A stretch of 64,000 nt of DNA from Armillaria gallica (Eukaryota; Basidiomycota; Agaricomycetes; Agaricales; Physalacriaceae). The stretch lies in the NCBI GenBank assembly GCA_037576215.1, contig JBANDB010000001.1, positions 868,001 through 932,000 of the forward strand, read 5' to 3'. Position numbers and translations under genes: made by a program. Shown here piece after piece: positions 1-11,430 of the stretch. The notes under the pieces are model-generated. The model searched no databases and was not told where the DNA came from. It saw nothing but the letters and a program-made list of their open reading frames with translations. Numbering within the stretch: position 1 is the stretch's first letter; every line of letters starts with the position of its first letter.

Positions 1-1189
1 AATAAATGACGACGAAGCATCCGAGTCGTGTCCTTTATTGAGGAACCATGCTCCAATACAAATAGGACCAAGTTACTTCTTCCCCAGCTTCTCTTGAACT
101 TCTCGAATTGCTCGTATGTTGGATGAAGTTATACCTATCAATTTCCACATGTAGTTCGTGAAAAATGCCCGTACAGACTAAGGCAACGTGAAAAAGAGAA
201 AGACGGAGTCTCTGAGAGGCGCTATTGGCCTAAGTAGACTGTGGGTGGCTGTGGGCGGCACATCGTTTAGCGCCGATCATGTTGGACGAGCGAGAATGAT
301 GGACTATAAATAACGCAGCGGGGCACATGCTGCACCGCCAAAAATGGCAACGTCCGAGCAGCTGCCAAAACATCCACATTCTAGGTCACAGGAAGTCATA
401 AATTACAGGCAGAGAAACATCACGCCATGAATATCAAAGATAAAGAGGGAGCCAACTGAGTCATTTAACCAATGTACCACCAAAAATGCTGTCATTTGAG
501 AAAGGCAAGGACCTCTACCAAGGGCGCGGGAATCGAAAGGTATAAAGGCGCGAGTAAACAGCTTGATTTCGAGTTCGAGAAAGTTCGGACAGTCAACGTT
601 TCAACAGGTTTCAACCTGTCTAATAATCCAGTTATGTCAGCAGTGAGGCGAAAACGAGTTTGAATGCACCCTACCCTATGAGATCGATAGTTTCGTCCTT
701 CCGAATATACATCTCGACCACTGTCCCAGGCTAATGCGTCTTCGGAAGGCTGACAATGGCTAGTGTCGCGCTGTAGAAAGGGAGTCTTCAAGCGTATCAG
801 GACCTCTCTTGATAAATCTTCGTTCGTTCTAAGAGGTACTCGAGCGTTCCGATCGCATCGTTAAATGAAGATGCACTGGCTATTGGTTGCTTGAACGTGG
901 GGGTGAACTTCGAACATTACAATCAGGATGGAGAAGGGACCAAGACCGTGATGATTGTGGACGACCTGGCATTGCAAAAGTCCGCTGGGTTCGAATGCGT
1001 AATCGATCAGCTCGTGTCTTCGAGCATCGTTGACAGCACTAACCTTTTATCCTTCTTGCATATCTTCTCCAATTGATTTAGATTTGTGGCTCAGCATACT
1101 TGATCGCCCAGCGTTGTCGTGCTTATTGGCTGCATGAACCTCGGCTTCCATAGTACAGTACGACCTTCCGCAGGCAGGACGTCATCGAT
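1..1189. other. Left edge, no gene recognised
   Basis: Short open frames on both strands overlap one another and none shows a recognisable domain, a convincing splice pattern or similarity to other parts of the window. Alignment by eye to the tandem unit starts only near position 1190, where the sequence begins to resemble about 12240 onward. This may be an older, more decayed part of the array or unique flank. Confidence 0.5.
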
Positions 1190-3173
1190 GCGAAATGTGC
1201 CAACGGAGCGGAAGGTGAGACTGCAGTTGTCCGATTATTCAAGGCCACCACCGTGATGGGCTCGAGGGGAAACTGGGGGGAGCATCGGACAAAGGGCGCC
1301 AACAAGGCTCCGTTTGAGAGTAATGGGACCTTGGCGAGCGTGTAGCATCTACCCTAGCTTTGAGGGTTGCCATCCTTCTGTAACGAGTGAAGGAACGCGT
1401 GCGACAAGGTCATGGGTCCAACATCCGAGGACCTTCGCTAGCACATTCCCCTGACTTCACTGCATTTGCAAGTGGCGGATATCCGCATAACGACAATACC
1501 CCCTCGAGCGTCGAGAACCCAGCGGGAATGGTGCTCGTTTCGGGGACTCCCTCAGCTGGCTCCTTATTCTATATTCTCCAGCAACCGTACTAGTGCACAA
1601 AGTAGTCGATGGGATTATTGGATGCCGTGGTGAGAGAGCGACACGCTGACAGCCGATCCATATTCTGTTTTTAACTATTAGTCACGCCTTCTCGGGACCG
1701 AAAACAGACAAACGTACGAACACTGGTATGGACTTGTACAGAATTGTATTGGCCTTGATAGACGAACGATATCGCGCCGCTATGGTGCCATTACCACAGA
1801 CGTTTGTGTGGATTCGCTACCGTCAGATTAAAAGGCACGGTCTGTGACAGTTAGCTCGAAACTCGGCAGAGAAAATAGATGAAGACGTACAAGGTTCAAA
1901 GAATATGTTCATCTTCTGCAGCAGAGTTCACATGGTCACCAGATTCTAACTGTTAGCTTTGGCCGTTGTGGAATCGAAAAGTTTCTCCTGGCGTCGGAAA
2001 ATATATGCCTTGACTGCTTCCGAGGACAGCCTTTCTGGAACCTGGAGTCGGTATGAGTAATGGTGCATGAGCTAACCTATATAACGCACAGGGCTCCTCC
2101 CCATAGTCTCTTCGTTCCATAGCGGTCTTCTGGGCGGAGATAGAGTAGAAGCATGGCAACGCTCTTATATCTCAGTTGGCGAGAATCCTCAAAAGAATGC
2201 TCTCCCAATGAGAATGGCCGCAATATAATCTGTATGGGACTAGTCGCATGCATTCACCGACGGTATATATGTGATTCGCACGTACGATAATTCAATCATA
2301 CATTCAACGATATTGCCTTTCCTCCTTTGCAAGATATGGCGCGTGATGAGATACGCATTCGCTCGTTTGTGATGCTTCGTCTGCCAAGGTGACTCCTCTT
2401 TTCTCGTGTATTCTTCAATCGTTACTCACAAACGCTCCGCCTGATATATCCCTATATGAGTTGCTGCTCCATCTCGTTGACAGTTATGCCGTTAGCGAGG
2501 GCCATGGCATCATCCTGCGAGACCTGTTCGTCCACCATGACCCAGTACGCATGTATACGGGCAGATTGGAGCGTACGAAGCAATTGGAGAATCCCACGAG
2601 CTCCGGACAGGATTCACGCCATTGGACCAAGATGTGCCTGTATGATAACTTCAGTTAACGGGTTTCATACCAAAAAGACAAAGGCGCACCGTCGTTCCTC
2701 CGTCCCGATTGTATGCGCGGGTCACGTTTTTGCGTCAGAAGCGAGCTGAATATTGTAAAAAGGCTATGTTGATACAATCGTTTTGTGCGATGAACATTGA
2801 GCGGAAGATTTATGTTACCGTGATGGTAATAGTAGAGAAGGAGAAAATTCGGCAACTTCCGCTGCTACGACTTTCCCTTATTACAGGTGCTCAAAGTAGC
2901 AAAGATATCATATCTGAGGACTCCGTACACAGGACTGGTGACTTCGTCGATTCAACTTATTCCTCGGGCCTAACTTTGCTTATTCTTCTCTCCATTCGAT
3001 CTGACCCGACCTGTGCTTGGACCACACCACCATACATCGGATCGACTTCCTTCGTATCACCGGTGTAAAGACCGTCGATGGACTCCCGATACTAGTATCC
3101 CCCTGAATCGCTGCAGCTGTTCTATATAATGCGGGCAAAGCTATGGTCTCTGTACTAGTCGCAGCACTGAAGC

Positions 3174-3966
3174 ATGATTACTCTCTACGATCTCCCTTCC
3201 AAGGTAGCGGATTCTCCGGGAACTATGACCACCTGGCGGGCGAGGTACGTGTGCGGGAACTTAAATCACAGGTGCATAACCCACCGTTCACCTTTGTAGG
3301 TACTGCCTAAATCTCAAAAACCTCCCATACCAGACGGTCTATGTCGAGATCCCTGATATTGAGGCTCTCGCAAAGAAGATCGGGGTTGCACCCACCGGCT
3401 TACATCCCGACGGAGTGTCCCCCAAATATACGGTCCCCATTATCTACGACCACTTCACGGGCGCCGTAGTCTCCAATTCGCCTGCCATAGCCGCCTATCT
3501 TGACAAGACCTACCCTTCCTCTGGTCCCGTGCTCATCCCCGCCGGGACGATGGCTCTTCAGCTCGCCTTCACCGATGTAGTCAATGAAGCATTCGAACAT
3601 CTCCGGGTGACTCTGTTTTATACGCACATGGTGGTGAAGATGAACGACCGGACGACGATGTACATGAGAGAAAAGCTTGCTGGGATTTATTCATTGACGG
3701 CCCCGGAGGGCGAAGAAAGGGAGAAAATGTGGGCGACTACGAAAGAGAACCTAGGGAAGATGAACAAGTGGTTCGAAGGAAGCGAGGCCCACTTCGTTAT
3801 GGGCAAAGAACCTTGTTTCGCGGACACGGTGATTGGTGCGTTCCTTTGGTTGATTAGGAGCACGGTCGGAAGAGAAAGCGTAGAATGGAAGGATATCGCT
3901 ACTTGGAACGACGGAAGATGGGGAAAGCACCTAGATAGCTTTAAGCCGTATGAAATTGTTGCGTAG
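3174..3966 (+). CDS. Glutathione S-transferase, GSTFuA/etherase-like, copy A
   Basis: Two exons, 3174-3244 and 3300-3966, give 245 aa; the 55-nt intron has GTACGT at its donor and TTGTAG at its acceptor. The N-terminal half is a thioredoxin-like GST domain: ITLYDLPSK at 2-10, TTWRARY at 19-25, the cis-proline segment TVPII with Pro70, and SNS at 82-84 followed by AIAAYL. The rest is the helical GST C-terminal domain, with the conserved PCFADT segment. The TLYDLPS..TW.ARY and PDIE..AK.IG..PTG pattern is that of basidiomycete GSTFuA proteins related to bacterial LigE beta-etherases, which act on aromatic or hydrophobic substrates in the cytosol. Unlike copies D and E, residue 83 is Asn where the gamma-glutamyl-binding Glu is expected. 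The start was chosen because it places exon 1 exactly on the family N-terminus and is identical in copies B and C. Confidence 0.88.
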
Positions 3967-4177
3967 GCAGTATACAGGCTTCCCCCTCGTTAATTGTAAC
4001 TTTGCCTTTCTTTCTTGAATGCCATTGTCCTTCACGAATCGGTTTTCTCGACGCAAAGGCTGTGCAGTGGTAACCAGGCAGTGATTACTCACTCGGACGA
4101 TTCAAAAGCTTCAAATGAGTACTGAGCACTCAAAGCGAGTAGCAACAAAGGTGTGCGTATGTACAGAGGGTTGGGAT

Positions 4178-4534
4178 TCAATCCTCGATCCACCACATCC
4201 ATGCCGGCAACAGAATAAAACATGGTTCTGTTATGCTGAGCGGCCTACGGATGACCAGTTCCGCTCCCACGACTTCGGGACAGCAAACCACTCTGTACAA
4301 AATCATGATGATGTATACAGCACGGGCTGGACGCAACCCGATTAATACGAGATGGTTCCTAACGCACTTTATTGTATGTGTTTGAACCAGACCTAATGTC
4401 TGGGGCCACACTTCAGCGTATGTCATGAAGACGCAGAGAAGCGTTATTAGGAGTAACTTCAGACTGTGCCTGAGTAGGTAGAACAGCCCTATAAGTAAGG
4501 TGGGTATAAATGAAGCTGCGCGATGACGATACAT
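4178..4534 (-). pseudogene. Membrane-protein remnant, paralog 1, copy A
   Basis: The minus strand reads through a hydrophobic segment (LKLLLITLLCVFMTYAEVWP) and, after a poor central stretch, ILYRVVCCPEV..ELV.RRPLS.E. These align in order with the membrane protein encoded at 10962-11327: LIKLLAALVFCALLTQLDIW and MLWRFALYKPEILLLELVVHRSLHIGE. The region between looks frameshifted, so it is called a decayed paralog. More minus-strand open sequence lies upstream (4616-5356) but no exon chain could be built. The family has no function that can be named from sequence. Confidence 0.5.
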
Positions 4535-5397
4535 GTACTAATCATGTCCTAATAGATCAATATTTCTAGAAAGACAGTATCACTTGCGTCCGAGTTGACT
4601 ATAAGCACAAAGCTATCATGTTACTGGATGATCCGTTGTAAAGAACTGGAAAGTGGAAACTAACGCTTTTTCAGCATGGTGGTCACGGCAAGACGTTTTG
4701 TGGAGGCGTGCGGTCGCCGCGTGTTTTGTGAAAACATAAGAAGGGTAGACATGAGGCTCAGCGAACACATTGGTGGATAAAAGGTTCTGTTGCCTCGTGA
4801 CAAAAGACGGCAACTTCTCTCGATCAAGATTGGCACCGCGGAATGGATCGTACCTAAATTAGCGTCACGGATTCTCTAAGCTGCTGAAAAAACAGCTATC
4901 CACCAATAAAGGAATAATACTAATCGCTTCGCGTTTGTAAATATAATAGATATGGATGAAACTCTCCGACTTGCAATGCGGGATTTGCTCGCAATGGTCA
5001 GCTCATCTCCGTAGGCACATACCCAGAAAAAATGCGACGACGAAACTGATGCCATTCATAGCCGGCGGCGCTGCTTCCTGTACCACAAATGGGAGGAGAG
5101 CAGGAAAGCGTCCAATGAGAAAATGGGCAAGAAGAGGGTTCACGATATATGCTCTTTTCTTGATAAATACGGACGCTGTGGAACAAGTCTTGGCTGAGAA
5201 GTAGTGCACTGGATGATTGTGAAGTACAAATACGTATATCGAAACTCTTTCACGGATATCCTCCAAAAATGCGGCAGCAATTGTAAACAAGCAATCACAA
5301 CAATGTCTCCGTCGCGCGGGTTTCACTGTGTCACGTGATCGTGATCTGCGCAGCATTCCGATTCAAGAGCATAGCTGGTAGGACAAGTCAGATATTG

Positions 5398-6622
5398 TCA
5401 ATTAATGACAGGCTGTGAGCATACCCAGTTTCGGCATCCCATACTGAAAGGGTGGTGTCTAGAACCAGAAGCGATATGCAACCCATCGAACGCGACAGGA
5501 TAAATTTGATGTAGTGTCCCGGCAAGACATGAATGCGGCCCGTGCCGACGTCCCATGCCTAGACATTGATTAGAGCATGTACAACAGAGAAAGGTCGCGC
5601 GAACCCGACATGTATGATCATAGCTCCCACTGACCCATGGACATCTAGACCTCACGCTATCATGGTGCCAAGCCAACACTCAGCATCTTCCCTCTCTGCA
5701 CGTCCCGCACGCACAAGGTCGAATTCCGCGATCCGCCAGTCGATTCTGAAGCATCTTGCTGCATCGAATCGTCGATGCATGACCATGCACGACGTATATG
5801 CAGCATCCCGACTTTATATCCCAGACCCGTATCACCTTGTCGCAGCCTCCGATGACGACGAGCAAATTCGGCGGGCACCATCCTTCAGACGCACCGCAGA
5901 CCCCAAAATGCAGGTCCTCAATGTCGTCTTCTTCTTCCTCCTCGTCTTGACTCTCTAGACCAAGGCGACTCGCAGTATTCATTATCAAACTCTCTTCCTT
6001 CCTCCGCAACTGGCTAGGCACACCCCCAAACGCCGGATTCGTGGCCCACGAGCGTCCAAGCCAAGCCGTCCGTACGAGCGCTAAACCGTGTGTTCGCGAC
6101 TTTAGCACCACCACCCAGTCATCATTCAAAATCATGGAGGTGATGAGGTTGATCGTTGGGTTGACTATTGACATACGATGGACACGAAGCAGGTGGCAGC
6201 CGTGGCGCCATTTTATCACTGGAGCACTCGTTAGCTGTGCAATAGACATGAGAGAAGAGAAAACTCACTAGTCGAGCAAGAGTACTTGAAATAGGATTTG
6301 TAGGAAAACAGAGGAGCGAAGAAGGAAGATGACGACGTGTATGTGTCTTCTCTGTCCCTGCTTCCAAATTTCGTCCTCCTCATCTCGTATCACTCTTTGC
6401 ATCGGGGTACAAAACTCCCGGAGCCTACACATCCTTCTCCACCGGCTTCCTTCGATGTCGGCTCACTTGCGAAGCCCTTCCCAGAGTCTTGGGACCATTC
6501 ACCCAGCTCAAGATGTGTAGCGCCAGCTCTGCTGGGAGGCAGTATAGGAAATCGCAATTAGCAAGGGCGCGATCGTCGTGGGGATGTGCGGCGGTTCGCG
6601 GGGGTGCAGGTGAAAGCAGCAT
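5398..6622 (-). pseudogene. F-box/WD40 repeat protein (Cdc4/Fbw7-like) remnant, copy A
   Basis: Reading the minus strand from 6622 downwards gives an F-box (CDFLYCLPAELALHILSW, then GPKTLGRASQVSRH) and then WD40 repeats: GGCDKVIRVWDIKSGCCIYV, VHGHASTIRC, GSYDHTCRV and HQIYPVAFDGLHIASGS. The order F-box then WD40 is that of Cdc4/Fbw7 substrate receptors of SCF ubiquitin ligases. Reading frame changes about every 100-200 bp, stop codons intervene (for example just after the F-box), and WD blades are missing. Upstream, 7010-7333 on the same strand has a low-complexity TAVLPPTPPPSPF stretch that could be the old N-terminus. The homologous regions of copies B and C are broken at different places, which supports loss of function. 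Confidence 0.7.
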
Positions 6623-7990
6623 CAGAGAGTCGGGGTTTGTGAGAATGTGGTCAAGGCCATCGCGGCATTGGGTAATCCAGGCGACGGTGCTGGTGTAGGC
6701 GGCGACGCCATTGGCATGTACAGCGTCGCACTCATCGGTTGGCTCTCTGCATGAATCCCGAGTAGGCTGGCCCTGCTGTGTCGTATGGGTCCTATACGCT
6801 AAAAGAAAGAAATAATCCTGCAGCTATGTGATCCCGAAATCGCTGATAAAGAAAAGGCGCAGTTCGTGATAAATAATTCCGTCCGCGGTGTTGATTATTG
6901 AAAAATGGAATTGCCGCGACTAGACGACAACGTATGGCGGTACCCCGCAACTGACGACAGGCCAAGCGTTGGGATGGAGCGTTGGGAGGATGGCGGATGG
7001 CGATCCTCGTCAGCGGTGATGGCGAGGTCCTGGGGATAAACGAGCATCAGAATCGGGATCCCTCGTGTCGAAAATGAGGGATACATGAAGACGGGGATGG
7101 AAGCGGGCGCGGGGCGAAAGGTAGGCAGCTTTCGACGAGAATGGCGACGGCGGCGGCGTCGGTGGTAAGACAGCCGTCGTCTTGGCGGCTTGTATCATGT
7201 CCTTGCACGGTGAATCGAGTGTCGCCGTCATTGTCGTTGTCGGTCGTCGAGTTTTGCGCTCCCGCTCATGCTCCTCGCAAAGGCAGGGTTTCCCCCACCC
7301 CACGCAGCTCATCCCGTCCCTCATACACCCCAATTCTTCCCAAAAAAAACTTCCTTGGCCGCTATGCAGCCGCCGTTACCGTCAAGCTCCCAGATATACT
7401 GCAGGGCGAGTATATGAGCCCATGCTCCCAGATGACCTCTGATATTCCATATTCCTACCAATTCGGCATCCTTTTGGGCACATATTGCCAAGGTTCGTTG
7501 CGAGTAGGACCAATATCCGTGTGGGGGAAAGCAGCTGCGTTGGCGGACGTACAGGCGTACAGGCGGGTGACAGAGGCGGAGATCATTGTAAGCAATACAG
7601 GTTATCGTGGGGATGTCGCGTGCGGCCTCGTTCGAGGGCTTAGGCGTTGGAGATCGGGGTCGGATCCCTGGCTATCCGGTAATCTTGGCGATAAGAAACA
7701 AAGCATCCAAAGAAAAACCAATGAGTGTACTTTTTGGTGGTGATGTGATGTAAAACTCGTTGTAGTCTCCGGAGGCGGAGGTCAATGACGTAAGACTCGC
7801 GTGGGTGGCGGAAGCCGTAGAAGTACTACCGGAGGCAGTAAACGTCCGGCGTAAAAGATCGACGGCATCATTGGAGCTGTTGCGTTTGTGTTTTGCGCGG
7901 AGTAATAAATTTAAATGAATGGGCTGAGATCGAGATGAATATCATGGGTTTGACGAAATAACTCTTCGACCTCTTCACAAAGCTTTTCTG

Positions 7991-8651
7991 ATGCCACAAG
8001 ACAATCAGCATTCCAACGACAAATTGTCCCAAATAGCCATAGCAGTTCTGTCATCTAATATAGGTACAGGCATGTACATACTAGCTCTTATATTTGTTTC
8101 CGTCTTCCCTCTCGCATACGCCCTACTCCCACCTCTCAAGCCCAGCTCGGCGGTCAACATCTTCAAGAATACCGTCAAGGCCACGAAGACATACTATAAA
8201 GAGCACAAGAATCTGTTGGATGGTAGCGTTAGTATCGACAGGGTCGAAGAGTAACATTCTTCAATGCCCCCCCTTGCTCAATCATGTCTAATGAACTCCA
8301 CCAGATTTCGAACAGAGGCCGCAACGCTCAAACTGATGCACGCCAAAGCGTATGAAAGGCTCTCCTTGATGAATGCTTCTTCTTGAGTTCGCTACGCGAG
8401 AGACGGGTGGGACATCTGGGTGAAAGCGAGAGCGTACCAACGAGAAATTGATGCGTTGAGGGGAGAGTTCAAGGTATGTGTCTGCATTGTCATCGATATG
8501 TCGTCCACTGATCCTTGGGATCCTGTAGATATTGGTATTACAGGCGAAGGCTCGAGCTCCAGCCACAGGAGGGAGCCTCGTTGGCCAGACGGGGCAACGC
8601 CTCGTCGGCGAACAGGTCGGAGCGCCCCGACTCAATTGTGTGAGGGAATAG
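7991..8651 (+). pseudogene. Small TM/coiled-coil protein gene, nonsense copy A
   Basis: This is the copy A version of the gene intact at 18553-19216 and 28686-29349. Exon 1 (7991-8250) encodes a 20-residue hydrophobic segment (YILALIFVSVFPLAYALLPP) and PPLKPSSAV. Exon 2 starts at 8305 but hits TGA at 8384-8386, where copies B and C have TGG in SSWVRYA. Downstream coding similarity continues past the stop (DIWVKARAYQREIDALRGE), and exon 3 at about 8529 runs LVLQAKARAPA in a frame that differs from B and C near its end. Function unknown. Confidence 0.65.
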
Positions 8652-9835
8652 AAGAATTGTAAGTCGAATCTGCGACATGATTCCCAGCGCGTTCATCTTT
8701 GTGCTCCAGGTAGATCGCATCACCGCCCCTTTTCCAAATTTGTATCTCCATCATGCTTTTGTTGCTTTCGAGTTTTCAATGTATATTCTGACTTGCTCCA
8801 TTTATGTCACGATGGCCGTCGGGTGTACGGATCGTTGAAAACAGGAATACGTGTATGTTTCTATCCCTCTGGAACAGACTGATGAGCATAGAGAAGATTG
8901 GCTGCGAGAGATGTGAACATGACATCCGACCAACACCACAATCATCACCGACTATCGACAAAGCGCATACGCAGTGAAAGTACCGGCTATCAAGCTTATG
9001 ACCGGACGCGCACATGACTGGTCCAGGACGATCCGACCAATTCACGGGGAGTACAATTGGGCGTTAGAAACGGGCAGTAGTAGGCATCACAGAGATCCGA
9101 GATTCAAAAAGTGCAGTCCAGATGCCCGGTTCAAAGAGTCTTTGATGGTCAAAAATGACGGGAGGAAGATCTGGGTGACAGCAAGAGGGTATCAACAAGA
9201 AATCGATGGGTTGAAGGGAGAACTCAAGGTATAGTGTCTGCATTGTCGTCAATACATAATCCACTGATTATGTGTTAGATGGCGGTATTACAGGCGAAGA
9301 AGGGTCGAGCTCGAGCCGTCAGAAGGTGCCAAGAGGCCCCCAATGGTCAAGATGGAGACGACGCCTCGTCGGCGAACAGGTCGGAGAGTCCCAACTCAAT
9401 TGTTTGAGAGAATATAAACATTGTAAGCCGCATCTGCGTGGTCATTCCAGCGCGTTGATCATGGTGCTCCAGGTTTACGGCATCGCTTTTTCCACATTTG
9501 CATCTCCTCCATGCTTTCGCTGCTTTCGAGTTTTCAATAGATGCGCTGACTTGTTCCATTTAAATCACGATGAAGAATACGCGTACGTTTCTATCCCACT
9601 GAAACAAACTGATGAGCGTAGAGAACAGTGACTGCGAAAGACACGAACATCAGACCAAAGCCAGCATCATCACCGACTATCGACAAAGCGCATGATGCAT
9701 CCGAGGACTGTGGGAAAGTACTGGTTACCAAGTTTGCGACCAGGAAATGGATGTGAACATGGCTAGTCCTCCTAGCATCATTCCCTCCTGAGGACGACCC
9801 GACAAATCCACCAGAAGCATAATTGGGTGTTTCCA
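8400..9835 (+). repeat. Local tandem duplication of about 0.73 kb, copy A only
   Basis: The stretch 8400-9070 and the stretch 9150-9835 are diverged direct repeats. Both contain exon 2-3 sequence of the TM/coiled-coil gene followed by the same non-coding tail (TCATCACCGACTATCGACAA at about 8944 and 9669). Copies B and C have one such block each. Confidence 0.7.
9160..9407 (+). pseudogene. Orphan exons 2-3 of the TM/coiled-coil gene, copy A
   Basis: This second 3' block has no exon 1. It reads NDGRKIWVTARGYQQEIDGL, then an intron-like gap (GTATAG to GTGTTAG), then MAVLQAKKGRARA and finally SPNSIV followed by TGA at 9405-9407. The wording matches copy B (YQQEIDGLKEELK, MAVLQAKKGRARA, PDSIV), whereas the first block of copy A matches copy C (YQREIDAL, ILVLQAK). 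The piece is a remnant because no start or first exon precedes it. Confidence 0.6.
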
Positions 9836-10330
9836 TTCCCCACCGCAACGTTCGCAAGACACGCCCTTTCATCTATGCAAGGCGTCCGTCGTAGAATCAC
9901 TCTCCTTCCCCAACGAGCTTTTTCGAGTTCCCCTCCGTGCTGGTTCATCAACTCCTATGCGCTTGCCGCCTCTTCCGCCTCCCTGAACATATTGGACAAG
10001 ACCAGCTCCTTGTTGAATGATGTAGAGGTACGAGGAGGCCAATCAACAGCGACGTTAGAGGATAATGTCAAAAAACCTCGTCAGCGACGGCGACTGTGGC
10101 AATTGGAAGCTTTGAAGAGTTCCAAGGCGAGCGTGCATTTCGACAAGCGAACGAGTTTGTGGCGCCCTCGAGTGTCCATGCTCGCCAGCAGTAGACATCG
10201 ACAACATTGATATTGGATACAGGAGGTTGTCGTCAGAAGGACTTATGGAACGGAGGAGTCGCTGGTCAAGGATGATGCGTCGGTGTTGAGTTTGAATATG
10301 AAACACTGTTGTCATGATTATGTAACATGA
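9827..10330 (+). pseudogene. Possible mitochondrial-presequence protein remnant, copy A
   Basis: The plus strand starts with a basic, Ser/Arg-rich, acid-free leader (ARHALSSMQGVRRRITLLPQ, then RAFSSS) that looks like a mitochondrial presequence, then SLNILDKTSSLLNDVEVRGG and a basic RQRRR stretch. A 2-nt loss near 10107, compared with copy C, shifts the frame, and the older frame resumes as YRRLSSEGLMERRS around 10220. All three copies are broken differently. The protein family was not recognised. Confidence 0.45.
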
Positions 10331-10961
10331 GGCGCCTTTGCCTTATAAGGTCGCCGAACTTTTACTGAGTACTGCGGTTGGCTACCCGAAGTAGATGCGC
10401 CTTCCTTTTATGTGTAATACATAACTAAATTGGAGTTGTATCTGCCTCAAATTGTTTCTTGATTGTTCTTGCCAGTCAGATCGCGACACAAAATACAGAA
10501 GCTAGATTGCAGCTGACATATCTTCCAGAAAGCATCGAGGTTTTGAAGCGGGTTGAAATATGTCTTCGTAATTTTCATTCGATTCGATGAAGTGACCTGC
10601 ACGACTACAACGAGACATGGGAATAACTCTATCTATTATATGGGGTCCTATAATAGTGCAAATGGTATGCTATATCGGCACGACGAAATACAGGCGGCGC
10701 ATACCAATAAACCAATCAAGTTGGTACCCTGATAGAATCTGTGTGCGCCTCTTTCTGACCGCGTCCTTCTTAAAGCTTACACGTAATTGACAACAGAACA
10801 GAAGTTTTGTAGTCACCAGACGATGGACAATGCCAAGAGCAAGCGCTTATCGAAACATTTACTTGCGATTACGTCTCCATCATCATCATCGTCGCCTACT
10901 TATCTACTGGAGGGACATGAGAATTAACAAAAGAATTATATGCTGAAGGCCGGATACGGAA

Positions 10962-11430
10962 TTACAAGCCGTCTGCTCTTCCAATTAACCAGGTCAACAC
11001 TGCTTCACCAATGTGCAACGACCTGTGGACGACCAGTTCCAATAATAGAATTTCGGGTTTGTAAAGCGCGAAATGCCAGAGCATAATGGTAGTGTGGGAA
11101 ATCATTACGATTGACATCATGCGAGAGGCACTGGTGATGATGAATCTGGTTCCGATGAGAATACTTCTGGGAAAACCCCCTTCGAGCCCATTTAGTATGT
11201 CTGGATTGAAGGCCATATCGAGTTGCGTCAACAAGGCACAAAAAACTAGCGCAGCGAGCAACTTGATGAGATTGGTTCGACAGAATTTCCCTGGAACAAA
11301 GAAAGACACGGTTAATGGGTAGAACAAAGCGGAGTGAAGCTGTACTTACTGATTTCTTCCCTGTAGATGTATGTGATAACACATCCAACGAATCTGCAGG
11401 TCACAGCTATTCGTAGAGCTGCTAAACAGC
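10962..11430 (-). CDS. Multi-pass membrane protein, paralog 2, 3' exons, copy A
   Basis: On the minus strand an exon reading VGCVITYIYREEI (about 11400-11352) is joined through a GTAAGT...TTCCAG intron (about 11351-11290) to an exon ending with a stop at 10962. The second exon has a hydrophobic helix (IKLLAALVFCALLTQLD), a middle helix (RFIITSASRMMSIVMISH) and ELVVHRSLHIGEAVLTWL. Copies B and C keep the same pattern; C is the most open (142 codons). In copy A a small indel alters LDIWPSIPDI to LDMAFNPDI without closing the frame. The 5' exons were not resolved, so only this 3' part is annotated. It resembles uncharacterised Agaricomycete membrane proteins; no function is assigned. Confidence 0.5.

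Noticed and set aside
2456..2560. Minus-strand mini-frame MVDEQVSQDDAMALANGITV ending before TAG, with a version in copies B and C
   Set aside because: Possibly the last exon of a lost gene, but only about 28 codons, and the upstream frame is broken in B and C; no family recognised.
7141..7743. 200-codon plus-strand frame in copy A
   Set aside because: It is interrupted in B and C and its first half is antisense to the Pro-rich N-terminal remnant of the F-box gene; likely a shadow frame.
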